DNA from: Angiostrongylus vasorum
Taxonomy: Eukaryota > Nematoda > Chromadorea > Rhabditida > Metastrongylidae
Reading direction: 5' to 3'
Length of the DNA stretch: 64,000 bases
Assembly: GCA_018806985.1 (NCBI GenBank)
Contig: JADANN010000457.1
Coordinates: 1,736,001-1,800,000 of the forward strand
Shown here: positions 22,007 through 32,358 of the stretch, piece after piece
Layout of the letters: each line of letters opens with the position of its first letter
How positions within the stretch are numbered: position 1 is the first letter of the stretch
Made by a program: the position numbers and the translations under genes
The notes under the pieces: generated by a model
The model's input: the letters and a program-made list of their open reading frames with translations, nothing else
Database searches by the model: none
What the model was told of the DNA's origin: nothing

Positions 22007-22237
22007 GTACGACGACGGCTGAAGGATTGTGTATTCGAAGGAGCTGAAGGATCCAACGAGGTTGGGGGCAATGGTTGCCGCCACTCCCGGACGGCGACAG
22101 TCAGTGAGGGAAATGCACGGCCAGCCCTCTTGGAGACGACATACCCGCCGACGGCAGAGTTCCAGTTCCGCTTAGTGCACCACCCTGCGGACAAATGTCG
22201 TGCTTCATTCAACAGTCTCACATCCTCACTTATGTGA
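22007..22237 (+). CDS. possible terminal exon, unknown protein
   Basis: A GC-rich island in AT-rich surroundings. On the plus strand an open frame follows a CACAG acceptor-like site at 22002-22006 and runs about 76 codons to a TGA at 22235. It contains protein-like stretches such as NARPALLETTYPPTAEFQ and RLVHHPADKCRASF. The opposite strand is open over the same interval (21985-22284), so strand is uncertain. No domain is recognised and no upstream exon was found. It could equally be an unrecognised repeat. Confidence 0.2.
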   Translation, partial: VRRRLKDCVFEGAEGSNEVGGNGCRHSRTATVSEGNARPALLETTYPPTAEFQFRLVHHPADKCRASFNSLTSSLM

Positions 22238-22911
22238 TTATTACGTGAACTTAACAATTTTACTGAGAGCAGTAAATCCTGCATAGGTCACAGGTGGCTT
22301 TGTGAAACAGGGGAATTAGGTCGAAATTGTCAAAAAACCGATTAGTTTTGATTTCCTTTTTAAATCTCACGCCTTCTTTTAATCCCATTCCTATGCATCT
22401 GCATTTTCATGTACTACGTTGCAACAAATTTTCCGCTCCGCAATTTTATGCATATATTTTTGCTTTTAATACTGAATTATGTTCATTTTGGACCACTGAA
22501 GTCAAGACAGAAACCTTGGGAAATTAAACCCATGCTTTTCCAAGCGAGTTCAAAGTTGGACGTATAGCCGCGGAAAAGTCGCAATTCGGACCTATCGGCC
22601 TACAGCAAGATAAACGCACGACGACACTGTAGAAGTGGAAAGAATTGAAGTACGAAACATCCTATCTCATCCGCTACGAAAATATGTATCCTGCTGGAGA
22701 AAAAGAATACATGAATTCAAATTGTATTCATTTCTACTACTTTACAAACTTTACTATACAGCTTGATGGAAAAAAATGAGTATTGAGAAACAAGAAGTAG
22801 CCCGAAAGGAATAGATATAGAAGTGCCTGATCCGATACAGCGTTCATGGTTACAATCCTCAATACTACTGTACAAAGGATAAAGCATACAAAGCCTATAA
22901 AGCATAAGTCG
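22238..22911. other. unassigned spacer
   Basis: No supported feature. Short frames here are AT-rich and lack context. Confidence 0.45.
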
Positions 22912-23012
22912 TGTAAGTCAGATATGCATTGAATCACCTCTGACGATTATTAAAGAAGTTGTATGCATGAGGCGTCCCTCAAGGATAGATCGAAGCAGAA
23001 AGCTTTATCCTT
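22912..23012 (+). mobile_element. SINE1 3' fragment
   Basis: Only the last third remains: GTCAGATATGCATTGAATCA, a GTATGCATGAGGCGTCCCTC block, then GATAGATCGAAGCAGAAAGC. The tRNA-like head is missing. Confidence 0.7.
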
Positions 23013-23719
23013 TACAAACTTTACTACTGGCTAAGATATGTTTATGTGGAATCTGAGGCTAAATAAGGGTAGTTTTGAATAGCGTGCGGCTATTTAAGAA
23101 CTGAAGTTGACGTCATAAACTGTAAAAGAATGAGCAAAGAACAGAGCTGAACAATTAAGTAGCGATATTTTAACGTAGCTCGTTCAGTGTTTCCGTAATT
23201 TCAAGTATAAACTGTAGCTGAGGTCAACACAATGACTCAGCCGGAACAATGAATATCATTTTGTCACATCCATAGACAAATTTGTGACAAGTTCATTGGC
23301 CTAAAAGGAGACCAGAGCTTAGCTTGATTTGCTGGGAAGTTAATTTCCGCACAATCTAGCTTCCTTGGACGCATCAAGCATGTTGTTTGGAGAGTATGAA
23401 GAAATAGCAATGTGTCTCATTAAAGTTGGTTAATCTTATTCCACTGAGTGAATCTGGGTTCTCTCCCAGCTATCAGCACCATGAATATATTGTGGATGGA
23501 GGTGGGACAGGCTAAGGTTCTCATTTATCACAAAATGAAGATGTAAATGTTCCAAGAATGTAAAGTACTTATTAGGATTGAAAATACCCGAGTATACTAA
23601 ACATTAAGATGAGTGAAGAAGCACATTGACAAGATGAATTATTGAGTGAGAAGCATGTAAATGAGGCTGTAATTTTGAGGTGCATTACGTATTGAGTACA
23701 AGGCACACTGCGAATACAA
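23013..23719. other. unassigned spacer
   Basis: Nothing recognisable seen. Confidence 0.45.
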
Positions 23720-24001
23720 ATGCGTCGGTGGTCGTTGACTTTTTTGGAATTTCGTGCGATCATAACTTCGGTGGGTTTCGTCTCCAGTGAAAATCAGCTG
23801 CCTTTGGGAACGATTGACGACTTTTGCTTGCGATCGATTCGTCGTCGATTGTTTACTTTCCACGAGGATGATCAAGTACTGCAGTCTCGGCTTTGTTTGC
23901 TACGTACATCGTATCGTAACAATCGCAAAGAATTCCAAGTCTCCGAAAGTTATCAGGAAGATCCACTAACACCGAGGAGTCTTAAATCCCAGCTACGATG
24001 A
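23720..24001 (+). CDS. possible coding exon, unknown basic protein
   Basis: An open frame of 93 codons ending in TGA. Its residue mix looks protein-like, with charged and hydrophobic residues alternating, for example GTIDDFCLRSIRRRLFTFHE and LLRTSYRNNRKEFQVSES. It has no signal peptide, membrane segment or familiar motif. An acceptor-like GTCTCCAG at about 23783-23790 might start the true exon, in which case the upstream part is not coding. A pyrimidine-rich stretch follows the stop. The minus strand is also partly open (23639-23875). It could be a terminal exon of a gene whose other exons I cannot find. Confidence 0.25.
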   Translation: MRRWSLTFLEFRAIITSVGFVSSENQLPLGTIDDFCLRSIRRRLFTFHEDDQVLQSRLCLLRTSYRNNRKEFQVSESYQEDPLTPRSLKSQLR

Positions 24002-24774
24002 GACTCAGTGAAAACCTCTATTCTACGAGACCCGTCTTCCCCTAAATCTTATCAGTATCTTATCAGTCTTATCAGTTGGGATTCCTTCTTTGAAACAACA
24101 TCTTGAAACTTTGAAACTGAAACAGCAATCAAGACTGCTTATGTTTCGCTCTCGTGCTTAATAGGTTTGTCTATTTTGTAGTCCTTAAATTAGTTACCGA
24201 CGGGAGAAACAAATCGTTGTTCGAGTTTTCAGTCGATAGTTATCTCAAGCACTTGCTGGTTCCAATTCTCACAACCTGTCGGACTTTTAAGGTTTTTTTT
24301 CACCGAGTTTTGCACTTAATAATTGTTGGGTCACCCGGTTCACTCTTCCCTCTATCGCTTTGTTTATCCAGTAGACGAAAACTATCAGGGCCTTCATAAA
24401 TGAATTCTCATCGATGTCTTTAAAGAAAAACTTTCAGCAATGAAATAAACATAGGACTGACGTTATTATTAGAATACAAAAAAATGATGGAAGATAAGAG
24501 CGGTAAACGAAGCACACGTGAGACTATTCAGAGAAATTGAAAAGGAACCAATCCCTAAGGAAAGAGAACGACTTCAAAGTAAGTGACGAACAATGATGTT
24601 GTTGGGAAAAGTGCATAGCTGTACAGCAGCAGACATAATGCTATCGGAGTATGACGGAGTACCTATTGAAAAAACATCTGCAAGCATCTTGTATAATTTG
24701 GTACTTCTAAAGATTAAGTTATTTCTCTCTAGAAGAGACCTGGACTAAAAATTTTGGAGCCTAAACTAAGTGTT
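24002..24774. other. unassigned spacer
   Basis: No supported feature. An 81-codon frame at 24154-24399 has no recognised content. Confidence 0.4.
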
Positions 24775-24868
24775 TAATGGCTTAACCAGTAAATCTCCGA
24801 AAAATGGAGACTGTGCTGGGGCGCGCACCACTAGTAATGACGGGCCATCCAAGTATCAAGTAACTAAA
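24775..24868 (+). repeat. RTE 3'-tail terminal fragment
   Basis: Contains AATCTCCGAAAAATGGAGAC, TGTGCTGGGGCGCGCACCAC and GGGCCATCCAAGTATCAAGT. These align with the last 90 bases of the LINE tails ending at 8275 and 50393. Confidence 0.65.
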
Positions 24869-25429
24869 CTAAGTGTTCGCAGTTCTAAAGCTAGGAACGA
24901 AATAAAATAAATGATATTGTTAGTACCAAGTAATAATTCACTCTAGTCATCAGAAAAATTCCCTAGTGATGTTATTGATTATTCTTGTTTATTTATTCAC
25001 TTATTTTATTTATTGTTTAGGCCATACAACTAGTATATCAGGACTAGTGAAGAACGGAGAACAAGGTGGAACGTTAGAAGAAGGAAATACTTCATTAAAA
25101 AGGAAGAAGTCACGTTGAGGAATGTTATGGCGCTTTCCAGAGTAGTCGACGAAAAACATCGGGCGTAACAGCTCTAAAATTACTGGGATGGAAACGTTTG
25201 AGAACTGGTGAGGGCATCAGTGAGTAATTCAAACAGTGCGTCGAGTCGATGAACAAAGATCGGAACTGCATTCGCCACTTTATGGCGCAGACAATTTTAT
25301 GAGTTCTTCAACATTACAACGTTCAGCGACGAGGGAAAAAAACAACTAGGAACACAATCCATTTGATGAAGAGATCTTGATTCAAAAAAGTCTTGCTAAA
25401 CGAATAACAAGAAAAAGTAAAAAATAATA
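24869..25429. other. unassigned spacer
   Basis: No supported feature. 25030-25320 is less AT-rich but shows no sustained frame. Confidence 0.4.
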
Positions 25430-25706
25430 AATGATAAAGCTCTCGGCCTTGAGCAAGCTGTGAAGGATGCGCCATGCGTTCGGCTTCATTAAGCATCGTT
25501 GGTGGTGATTGAATGCAAATCTGGCCTCTACAATGACTCGTGGTAGCCTACCGATGAATCGAGCCAACGCTGCTATCCTCCCAGACAAGTCTGACACCAA
25601 TTTGCCGACCCGGGAGGGATGGAAGGCTTGGTGAGTCTAGCGCGCGGGGATCGATCCCGTGTATAGAGCGCAGAGCGCCTCCGACCACTGCGCTACACGC
25701 GCCAAT
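25430..25706 (-). mobile_element. SINE1 copy, well preserved
   Basis: On the minus strand the head reads GGCGCGTGTAGCGCAGTGG (A-box), and the B-box is GGGATCGATCCCC. The CCAGACAAGTCTGAC block and the GAGAGCTTTATC tail are intact. Confidence 0.85.
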
Positions 25707-25736
25707 AAAAATGCGACGTGTGAAAGCAATTAAAAG

Positions 25737-26057
25737 TTGATATTATTATTAAAATCAAAAAATATGAAGTGCTTAAATGTTCCATGCGGTCAGTTTGATG
25801 GCGCGGTGATTCATAAAAAAGTCATGAACGTCAGACATGCTGGCAAAGATGGCGAAGACGCCTTCAATTACGACCACAAATCCTCAACGAAATGCGCTCA
25901 GAAAAGTGCTCAGAGAGCAGAAGCGGCTTCCAGTTATCGAACTACCGTAGCGAGTCATGGATTTCGTTCAGCTAAAACCGAAAACAAGACCAGAACTCAA
26001 TTTGCGCTCTCTTCGTCTGCCTCGATGTCTTTTTCCTACACAGGGAGAAACTCGTAA
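25737..26057 (+). CDS. possible open frame, unknown
   Basis: A 106-codon frame just after a SINE1 head. The part from about codon 30 on (VMNVRHAGKDGEDAFNYDHK, later SAQRAEAASSYRTT) is hydrophilic and less AT-rich than its surroundings. No domain, signal peptide or splice support is visible. Chance is a real alternative. Confidence 0.12.
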   Translation: MILLLKSKNMKCLNVPCGQFDGAVIHKKVMNVRHAGKDGEDAFNYDHKSSTKCAQKSAQRAEAASSYRTTVASHGFRSAKTENKTRTQFALSSSASMSFSYTGRNS

Positions 26058-26555
26058 ACTCATCAGCAGTAGGAGCTGTTGCCAAACTCAGTGAAAAAGC
26101 AGAAACTAGAAAAGTGAACTGTAGCCAGAAGTGGATTTAATGAGGTCTTAACTAGCACCGTCTTTGTATAAGCAGTGATACGGAAAAAGGTTTTAGTCAT
26201 TTCGAACGGACCAAATGTAAAACGAAGCAAATCTATCAACTACGGAGGTGAACGAAACCAAGAAAAGGTCGGAAGAACGATAACAGCAATATTGAACGGA
26301 AAACCACATCAAATCCCTAGGTGTGGTTGTTTTCTTAGTTAGCAGACATCTCCATCCTTTTAATCAATAACAAGGAAAAAGCAAAGGTCATAATAAATAT
26401 GTAAGTGTTGAAAAGATCGCGAAACTTGTTCAAAAATGAGCGTGAGCCCGAACACTAAGAACTTGATAAATTTAAAGTGTTAACGCTTGACGCATATGCA
26501 TATCTCCATATCACTTTTCACTATTATTACGTATTATTACATGATCCGTCATCAA
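26058..26555. other. unassigned spacer
   Basis: Nothing recognisable seen. Confidence 0.45.
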
Positions 26556-26850
26556 ATCTGTGTGTAGAGCTCAGCATTTCCTACATTCGATTCGTTTTTA
26601 TCGGATTCATTGTCCACACAGGTCTCCGAACATTTCTGCGTGTTGTTTCGGCTGCTGTTTGAGGATTTCGCCTTCCCTATGAATGCCGTAGAATTCTGGT
26701 CGAAGCGATTCCCTTTGCAATCTTGGAGATAGTCGAGTCAAGGCATTTTCACGTGGACTGGAGGAGAGCGTTTGGGAAAGGGTCGAACCAGCACCTTGCT
26801 TAATGATAGACTGCATCGCCATCCACTCCGCTATCAACCCCCTCCCCATG
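26556..26850 (-). mobile_element. SINE3b copy
   Basis: On the minus strand the head reads TTGATAGCGGAGTGGATGG (A-box), then GCTGGTTCGACCC (B-box). The body has CCTCCAGTCCACGTG, CGACCAGAATTCTACGG and AGCAGCCGAAACAACACGC, and the end is GGAAATGCTGAGCTCTACAC. It lacks the SINE1-like central insert of SINE3a. Confidence 0.8.
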
Positions 26851-26952
26851 TTAGTTATTACTAAATATAATGTCAGTCAAATAACTTGTAGCTCTAACTA
26901 GTTTAATAACAAAAACTTATATAAAGAATTTTTAATCGTCCATTTTGCAGTT

Positions 26953-27219
26953 TCAGACGGTGGAAGGATGCAAAATTTCCACTGGAATTCTAGTGTTCTT
27001 CAGGTTTTCCTGGAAAACAAGGAGTATCTCATGGACATCTAAAGGGCAATTCGCTAGCAGACCTGTTGTTACGAAACGGAACGTATCAGCAGCATCGCAT
27101 CCGAATTTTACGCAGCACATCCTTGTCGGCTCAGAAGCTTTAGGAATGAGGACAAACGTCCCCCCAAGCACAGCAACTGTACAAAGATGCTGCCGACGGC
27201 TTTCCGTTGGCTTTTCTCC
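26953..27219 (-). CDS. possible terminal exon, unknown protein
   Basis: The minus strand is open for 88 codons from an acceptor-like ACATCTAG (27220-27226) to a TGA at 26955-26953. It begins GEKPTESRRQHLCTVAVLGG. The alternation of hydrophobic strands and polar turns (VLGGTFVLIPKASEPTRMCC, then CPLDVHEILLVFQENL) looks like a folded domain. The reverse frame is also open but reads less like protein, and has its own TTTCAG acceptor at 26951-26956, which keeps the strand in doubt. No family is recognised and no second exon could be assigned. Confidence 0.25.
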   Translation of the reverse strand, partial: GEKPTESRRQHLCTVAVLGGTFVLIPKASEPTRMCCVKFGCDAADTFRFVTTGLLANCPLDVHEILLVFQENLKNTRIPVEILHPSTV

Positions 27220-27950
27220 CTAGATGTGTCCGTAATGAATCAATACTTTGTGTTAGTTTATACTTTCCATTGCTTTTAGTGAAGTCATATTTATTATGTT
27301 TCCAAAAGAGAACTTAGAACCGGCCGAATATATACAGGAGTTTCCTCGGCTAATTCTCTTTTACGCTATGAGAGGTCCTCGGGAACTCTAGCTTATTGTC
27401 CATGCGTCGACCATACGAATTATTTTCAAAAGCGGATCGAAACGCCTTGCAAATTAAATGAGGGACAAATAAGTTTAAGTAAGCTGATAGATGAAATTTG
27501 TTTCCAACAACAAAGCCACAGGTGTTTCGCATCATACGACAGGGACCTCAAGATAGTTCAAACCATTAGACAGAACACAACGAAAGAAAAAATGCGCCTA
27601 TAGTGATGTTATGACTGACGATTCTCTCTGATTCTTCTGGTATTCTAAATCTTCTTCAACGCGAAGCTCGGCGAGTAGTCCCAATTAACGACTGATAATA
27701 AACGACATGACTAGTTTTTCGACACGTCAAGCGTTACATAATAAATCTTATTGCTTTACTCAGAACGTATCTATAATATGTGCTGACGTGTACTTGTCAC
27801 CTCCCCTCATACATCGTCATAAACAATTTTCACACTTTAATACAACACTTCAAGTCAGCAGTTCCCTTTAAGAAGATTCCTCATAACACGGCAAAAGATT
27901 CCCTCAATTCATACCAGGCCTCGAACCCTTGACATAAATACCAAAAGAAG
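27220..27950. other. unassigned spacer
   Basis: No supported feature. Confidence 0.45.
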
Positions 27951-28298
27951 TTGGTTGAATGGCTACTGAATAACTTGGGAAGTGAGCTAAGTAAATCAGC
28001 ACAAAATCAGACTCGGTACACCATGAAACGTTCTCGTTTAGAAAGACGAAACGCTGTTCGCCAAGCAATCAAATCGCTTGTCGATCACATCAACACAGAG
28101 GACAACGAGTCACGTGTACCACATATGTCTTCGTCCAACTCTGTTGATGATGAAGAAACGTTTGATAATAGCGAAACGAACAGCGTACTGTCATCGCTTG
28201 TCGATCAACTAGTACACCAGAACTACGTAAAGAGTCCGAGCGATTGCTATCGCGAATGCGTACAGCTCTTTCATCGCCAACTTTCCTCAGCCATCTGA
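27951..28298 (+). CDS. possible coding exon, unknown acidic/polar protein
   Basis: An open frame of 115 codons with the opposite strand closed. The only ATG near the start is at 28023 (MKRSRLERRNAVRQAIKSLV), so the earlier part would have to be reached by splicing. The protein is hydrophilic: a basic N-terminal patch, an acidic Ser/Asp/Glu middle (SSSNSVDDEETFDNSETNSV) and a helical C-terminus (LVDQLVHQNY, CYRECVQLFHRQL). The related phrases IKSLVDHI and LSSLVDQL may be a weak internal repeat. No family, membrane segment or signal is seen. A ribozyme-bearing repeat lies 760 bases downstream; no link is shown. Confidence 0.3.
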   Translation: MVEWLLNNLGSELSKSAQNQTRYTMKRSRLERRNAVRQAIKSLVDHINTEDNESRVPHMSSSNSVDDEETFDNSETNSVLSSLVDQLVHQNYVKSPSDCYRECVQLFHRQLSSAI

Positions 28299-29059
28299 GT
28301 GGAATTTAATAATACGGTGTCATCTCAGCGAAAATGGTAGTGCCGGGATCCAAGTGGACCATAAAAAACGCCCATGCTTGAAGATATATTAATTTGCGTA
28401 AAAATTACAACCATCATCGAACACTTCACAGTCGATGTAGTAGATAACAGCACTTCTCGACTGCAAACGACAGGTAACTGAATAAAAGTTCCAGTAAAGC
28501 AGAAGCAGAATAGCAGTAGGATAGAGATGACGTTTAAAGAGTTTAGAAAACGAGGAGCAAAGGTAGAGAAGAAAAATAAATGACTCATTGTGTAAGTAAT
28601 AAACTACTGACATTGAGAGTAAACTGAGACCGATGGCCATTTTGGCCGTAAGCAAAATCGTGAGTGCGTGCACATCCCGCTTCACTACGAGCCGACACAC
28701 CAGGTCATATCCTTGCACACACGGATGCGACTCGACTGCTCTTCCAAAGCTCTGCAATCTACGTCGGTTATCACCTCAAGCACCTCGAGCTCAGGCTTCT
28801 GCGAACATTTAATGAAACTGTATACCTCGACTCATACGAACAACTTAAAACAAAACGTTCTAATTGAGATCTTCGACGAAATACTTTCATTTCATTGTCA
28901 AGCGGACCGCATATCTAGACCAAAGAAGGCTTTGTCGTGTTAGTGACGTCGGTTTTAGAAAAATACCCAGCTGCTTTCACCACGGAAAGGTCGATAGATG
29001 TATTTTCGACTTATATTCACTGGAAGCACTGGTAACTGGATGTGGTTGTTGTAACTAGC
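28299..29059. other. unassigned, overlapping short frames
   Basis: Frames at 28389-28757 (minus) and 28668-28943 (plus) overlap one another. The plus-strand one is Ser/Thr-rich. Neither resembles a known family. Confidence 0.35.
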
Positions 29060-29300
29060 GCTGAGACTCATTGGTATATTTCACCTATATCAGCTGTAAT
29101 CCTATTAGTCCGATGTACGACAAGATGCGGCGCTCCACTGAAGATTCGACTCGAACGACTACGAAGACACCACAACAAAAAGGCGAAAAGCTGTGGACCA
29201 TTGACTCGGATCATCGACTCTCAGGAAGACGAGAACGTCGAAACGTTAGCCGAATAAATATTTGCAACAGCATCGTGTCAGCTTATCAATGAAACAAGGT
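29060..29300 (+). repeat. ribozyme-bearing repeat (family 4), single arm
   Basis: Aligns with the arms at 46.0-46.7 kb and 44.0-44.3 kb: GGCGCTCCACTGAAG, CTGTGGACCATTGACTCGGA, the hammerhead-like motif, then GAATAAATATTTGCAACAGC and GTGTCAGCTTATCA. No inverted partner is seen on the left. Confidence 0.6.
29215..29252 (+). ncRNA. hammerhead-like motif, core mutated
   Basis: CGACT, then CTCAGGA where CTGANGA is expected (two changes), helix II GACG/CGTC with a GAGAA-like loop, GAAA, CGTT and AGCCG. Helix I has one mismatch. Helix II and the 3' half are intact; the core changes probably abolish cleavage. Confidence 0.55.
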
Positions 29301-29640
29301 ACTAATATTTGTATCTATTCCAGGCCCAACGGGGAAGAAGACGTTACTGCTAGTTACGAGCAAAAGTTACCAGTAAAGGGCAATGATTTATATGAACGGA
29401 CTTCTCAAATATTCTGCGTGAATTTATCCTTATCGGTGGGAGGCTTATGAGTAAAATAGTATAATGGACTCCTCCAGCTCGCATTTTTCTCTTTCGATTT
29501 GGTGATGCTGGCAATTAAAAGTATTGACACGTTCAATACGTAGCTTGTTTGACACATCAAATAGATGCAGAAAGAGATTAAAACAAATGGAATGACTTAG
29601 GGTGATTAGGAATAATGAAAAATCGCTCATCCCTGAATCT
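29301..29640. other. unassigned spacer
   Basis: Nothing recognisable seen. Confidence 0.45.
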
Positions 29641-29678
29641 ATAGATATATATACACATACATATACATAGATATACAC

Positions 29679-29718
<40 letters not shown>
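29641..29718. repeat. (TA)n microsatellite
   Basis: An interrupted ATAC/TATA tract that becomes a pure AT run from about 29681 to 29718. Confidence 0.95.
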
Positions 29719-29721
<3 letters not shown>

Positions 29722-29969
29722 CTAGTAGACTATGAGGAAAACGGTTTTGAATTCAGAGAACTCACTAGTATTTTTTTGACCAGGATCTGCGTCTGAATTT
29801 TGATTTACCATAAAACCCAATGCGTATTAATCTCGTATGTTTTCCCTTTGTATTAAATCAAACAAAAGAGAATCCTCTAAGGTCTCATATGATATCTCCA
29901 AAAGAAAAGTAACGCTAAGTCTGGTTTCTTGCATGTCTGCAGACAAGCCTTAATGTAAATCTAGAACAA

Positions 29970-30062
29970 CGAACACGGACAAAGCGTCCGGCGTTGGGTG
30001 TGTCCACCAAGGAGCGCGCCATGCATTCGCCTTCATAAATGTGATTGAATACATAATTGGTG
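29970..30062 (-). mobile_element. SINE1 3' fragment
   Basis: Reverse-strand remnant with GTCCGGCGTTGGGTGTG, GCGCCATGCATTCGCCTTCA and GTGATTGAATACATAATTGG. No tRNA-like head. Confidence 0.6.
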
Positions 30063-30284
30063 ACCTGTCGGATCTACGAATGTATGAATTTAGGTTTTTA
30101 ACCTCCCTAGGCTTAGTTGGCCGGTATGTGGGATTTAACCAACGACCAAGTGTGCGTCGGAACCACTTCATGCACGTTTTGAAGTATGATGAATAATAAA
30201 TGTGGAAATGAATGGCGGCTTTCTCGGGTCGTATTTTTCAAAATGGTATATTCTAACCAAAAACAAATTTCATTATTCGGAATG

Positions 30285-31110
30285 AAAAACTATTAGAATG
30301 TACACGATTTTACCAATGAGAAACTATTACGTTCGTTTCGGTTGTAAAAAATTCTGGACTTCTGGAAGCCATGTAATTATTAAAGGCAGTTTTAGTTTCG
30401 GTTTGTTCTCTGAAGAATTTCGCTCATAAGATGCTGTCTAGACGCTTGATAGACAGTAAGCGAGACGTGTGGCGAGGACAGTGGATAAGGCAGAGTTTCG
30501 TAGCTCACGTGGTTCAATTTTTTGAAGCGTCTAGTCGTGCACTGTCGTGGAAAACGATTGGTAACATTTTATTGACCAATACCGGGCATAGATTTTTGGT
30601 GCACTTAGTCGGTATTCCAGACATACTTCTCCGCCTTAATTGTCTTATCAAGGTTTAGGAGGCTGTGATGGATTAAACCAGCTGTAAACCACCAAACGGT
30701 CTTTTATTGGTATTATTTAGGCTTTAGGAAGTGCTGTAGAGCTTCATCGCGGGCCAACCAGTAGGCTGATCCTTGCCGGTTGTTATTGAAGATTTATTTC
30801 TCATCGCATATCACCGTATCATAGAGACACGACTGGTTCTGGTCGCGCAGAAGATGGGCCGACGTTACCTCAAAAAGGCATTTTCCTTCATTGTCATTTA
30901 ATTGTCCAACATTCATTTGTCCAGTGTGCGGAGCATCTTCGACTGTCGAACATTTCTGGATACTCCAAAACCCTTTAGATCTTATATCTAGTTCTTGCTC
31001 AAGTTGTGGGCGCACAGAAAAGCCTTCGATTAGTCATCGGCAATGGCAGAAGGACGTCCACGACCCTTCTCATCTTTACAACAAATCCAACAATACGAAA
31101 TTTGTCAAAT
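30285..31110 (-). pseudogene. mariner transposase, heavily mutated
   Basis: Read on the minus strand, fragments in several frames follow the order of a mariner (DD34D) transposase. They are the linker KDEKGRGRPSAIADD, the DNA-binding/linker piece MRPQLEQELD, FEVTSAHLLRDQNQSCLYDTV, the first catalytic Asp in ICDEK (near 30797), AYWLARDEALQHF, the VWWFTAGLIHHSLL strand, KTIKAEKYV, LNHVSYETLPYP, and a C-terminal SRSPEFF...SHW. About 825 bases remain of the roughly 1 kb expected, so the N-terminus is lost. Several stops and frameshifts break it, and the second and third catalytic acidic positions (normally HDNARPH and YSPDL) are not preserved. Terminal inverted repeats were not identified. Confidence 0.85.
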
Positions 31111-31439
31111 CAACTTTACACTTCGTGTTCGTGAACACTTCCTAGACGTCATAACTACTTAATGTTTCGATCCGTTTGCGCAAGGCGCGCCCGAGTTTGA
31201 AATAGCAAAGTAGATTTGTCAAATTTTCTGTTTCGAACATGTCAAACCCCAACCTCTAAAATTCGTCAAAAATGCATTTTGCAATACAATTCAATCACAA
31301 AAGCCAAGATGCATAAGATATGCTTTGCATTAACATATGATAGTACAGTATCCGAAGAACTAGTGCTGAAACATATGCAAGAAAAATGAGACTGCAAGTC
31401 CAACATTAAATTCCGAATAACCCAACAGAATAATGCTTA
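31111..31439. other. unassigned spacer
   Basis: May include the eroded 5' part of the mariner element, but nothing can be read with confidence. Confidence 0.4.
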
Positions 31440-31530
31440 CCTTCGGTGCATTCAGTCATCTCTACGATGCTCAGTGAAGTTAAATGCATGGTGAATGCAT
31501 AAAGGATTTGTCAGTGCCGACCACTTTATT
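31440..31530 (+). mobile_element. SINE1 3' fragment, eroded
   Basis: Contains GTGCATTCAGTCATCTCTAC, GATGCTCAGTGAAGTTAAAT and GCATGGTGAATGC, aligning with the last third of SINE1. Confidence 0.5.
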
Positions 31531-32084
31531 CCGTTTTACCCTCCGGCAAAAAAAATATTTGATTTAACAAAGAAATCACTAGAGAGTTCATAGATGATAC
31601 ATTTGCCTCAACTGTTATCGTTATCAGATCGACTGAGCAGGCGTTAAAATGTCCGGCAAATATTCCAGAATGTTACGCTATTCCAGAAAAGAAATGGGTA
31701 ACAATGATGGGACAAAATCAGAGAAAGGCGGCAATTCTTGGCGATGTTTTCACAGAACGTCGTGGAAAGGCGTCTGTAATGTCAATTGGAGACGAGGCGA
31801 ACGACTGACAAACGACAAATGACAGACTCGAAAAACTTTTCGGAGAAACGTTCGACAAGGTTGGGAAACTTGCTAGCTACTAGCCGTTTTTTCCTCTGGA
31901 ACACTGTCCCTTTCAGATTCATTCATCGACACTGCTTTTTTCCCATATACTACATTGACTGTCAAAGTGACAACATCGTGTGCAAATACTATGGAATAAA
32001 AAAAGAACATCATGAGGTTGACTATTTAGCAAAACGTATCATACTGATGAGATTGAAAGGAAGTGTGTAAATACTACGGAATGA
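31531..32084. other. unassigned spacer
   Basis: A 94-codon frame at 31786-32070 shows no recognisable domain. Nothing else seen. Confidence 0.4.
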
Positions 32085-32358
32085 AAAAAAGCTCTCGGCG
32101 TTGATCAACCCTTGAGGGATGCGCCAAGCATTCCACTTCATCAAGTATCGTTGGAGGTTATTGAATGCACATCTAGCCTCTACAATGACTCCGCGGTGGC
32201 CTACCGTTGTATCGAGCCAGTGCTGCTATCCTCCCAGACAAGTCTGGCACCAATTTGCCGACCGCCGATAGATGGAAGGCTTGGTGGGTCATTGGCACCG
32301 GGATCAATTCCACGTGTGTATCGAGGACGCCTCCCACCACTGCCCCACATGGGCCCTA
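32085..32358 (-). mobile_element. SINE1 copy, well preserved
   Basis: Minus-strand copy; tail side at 32085 (AGCTCTCGGCGTTGATCAAC), CCCAGACAAGTCTGGCACCA block, and head read as GGGCCCATGTGGGGCAGTGG near 32355. The frames on both strands over it come from the repeat. Confidence 0.85.
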
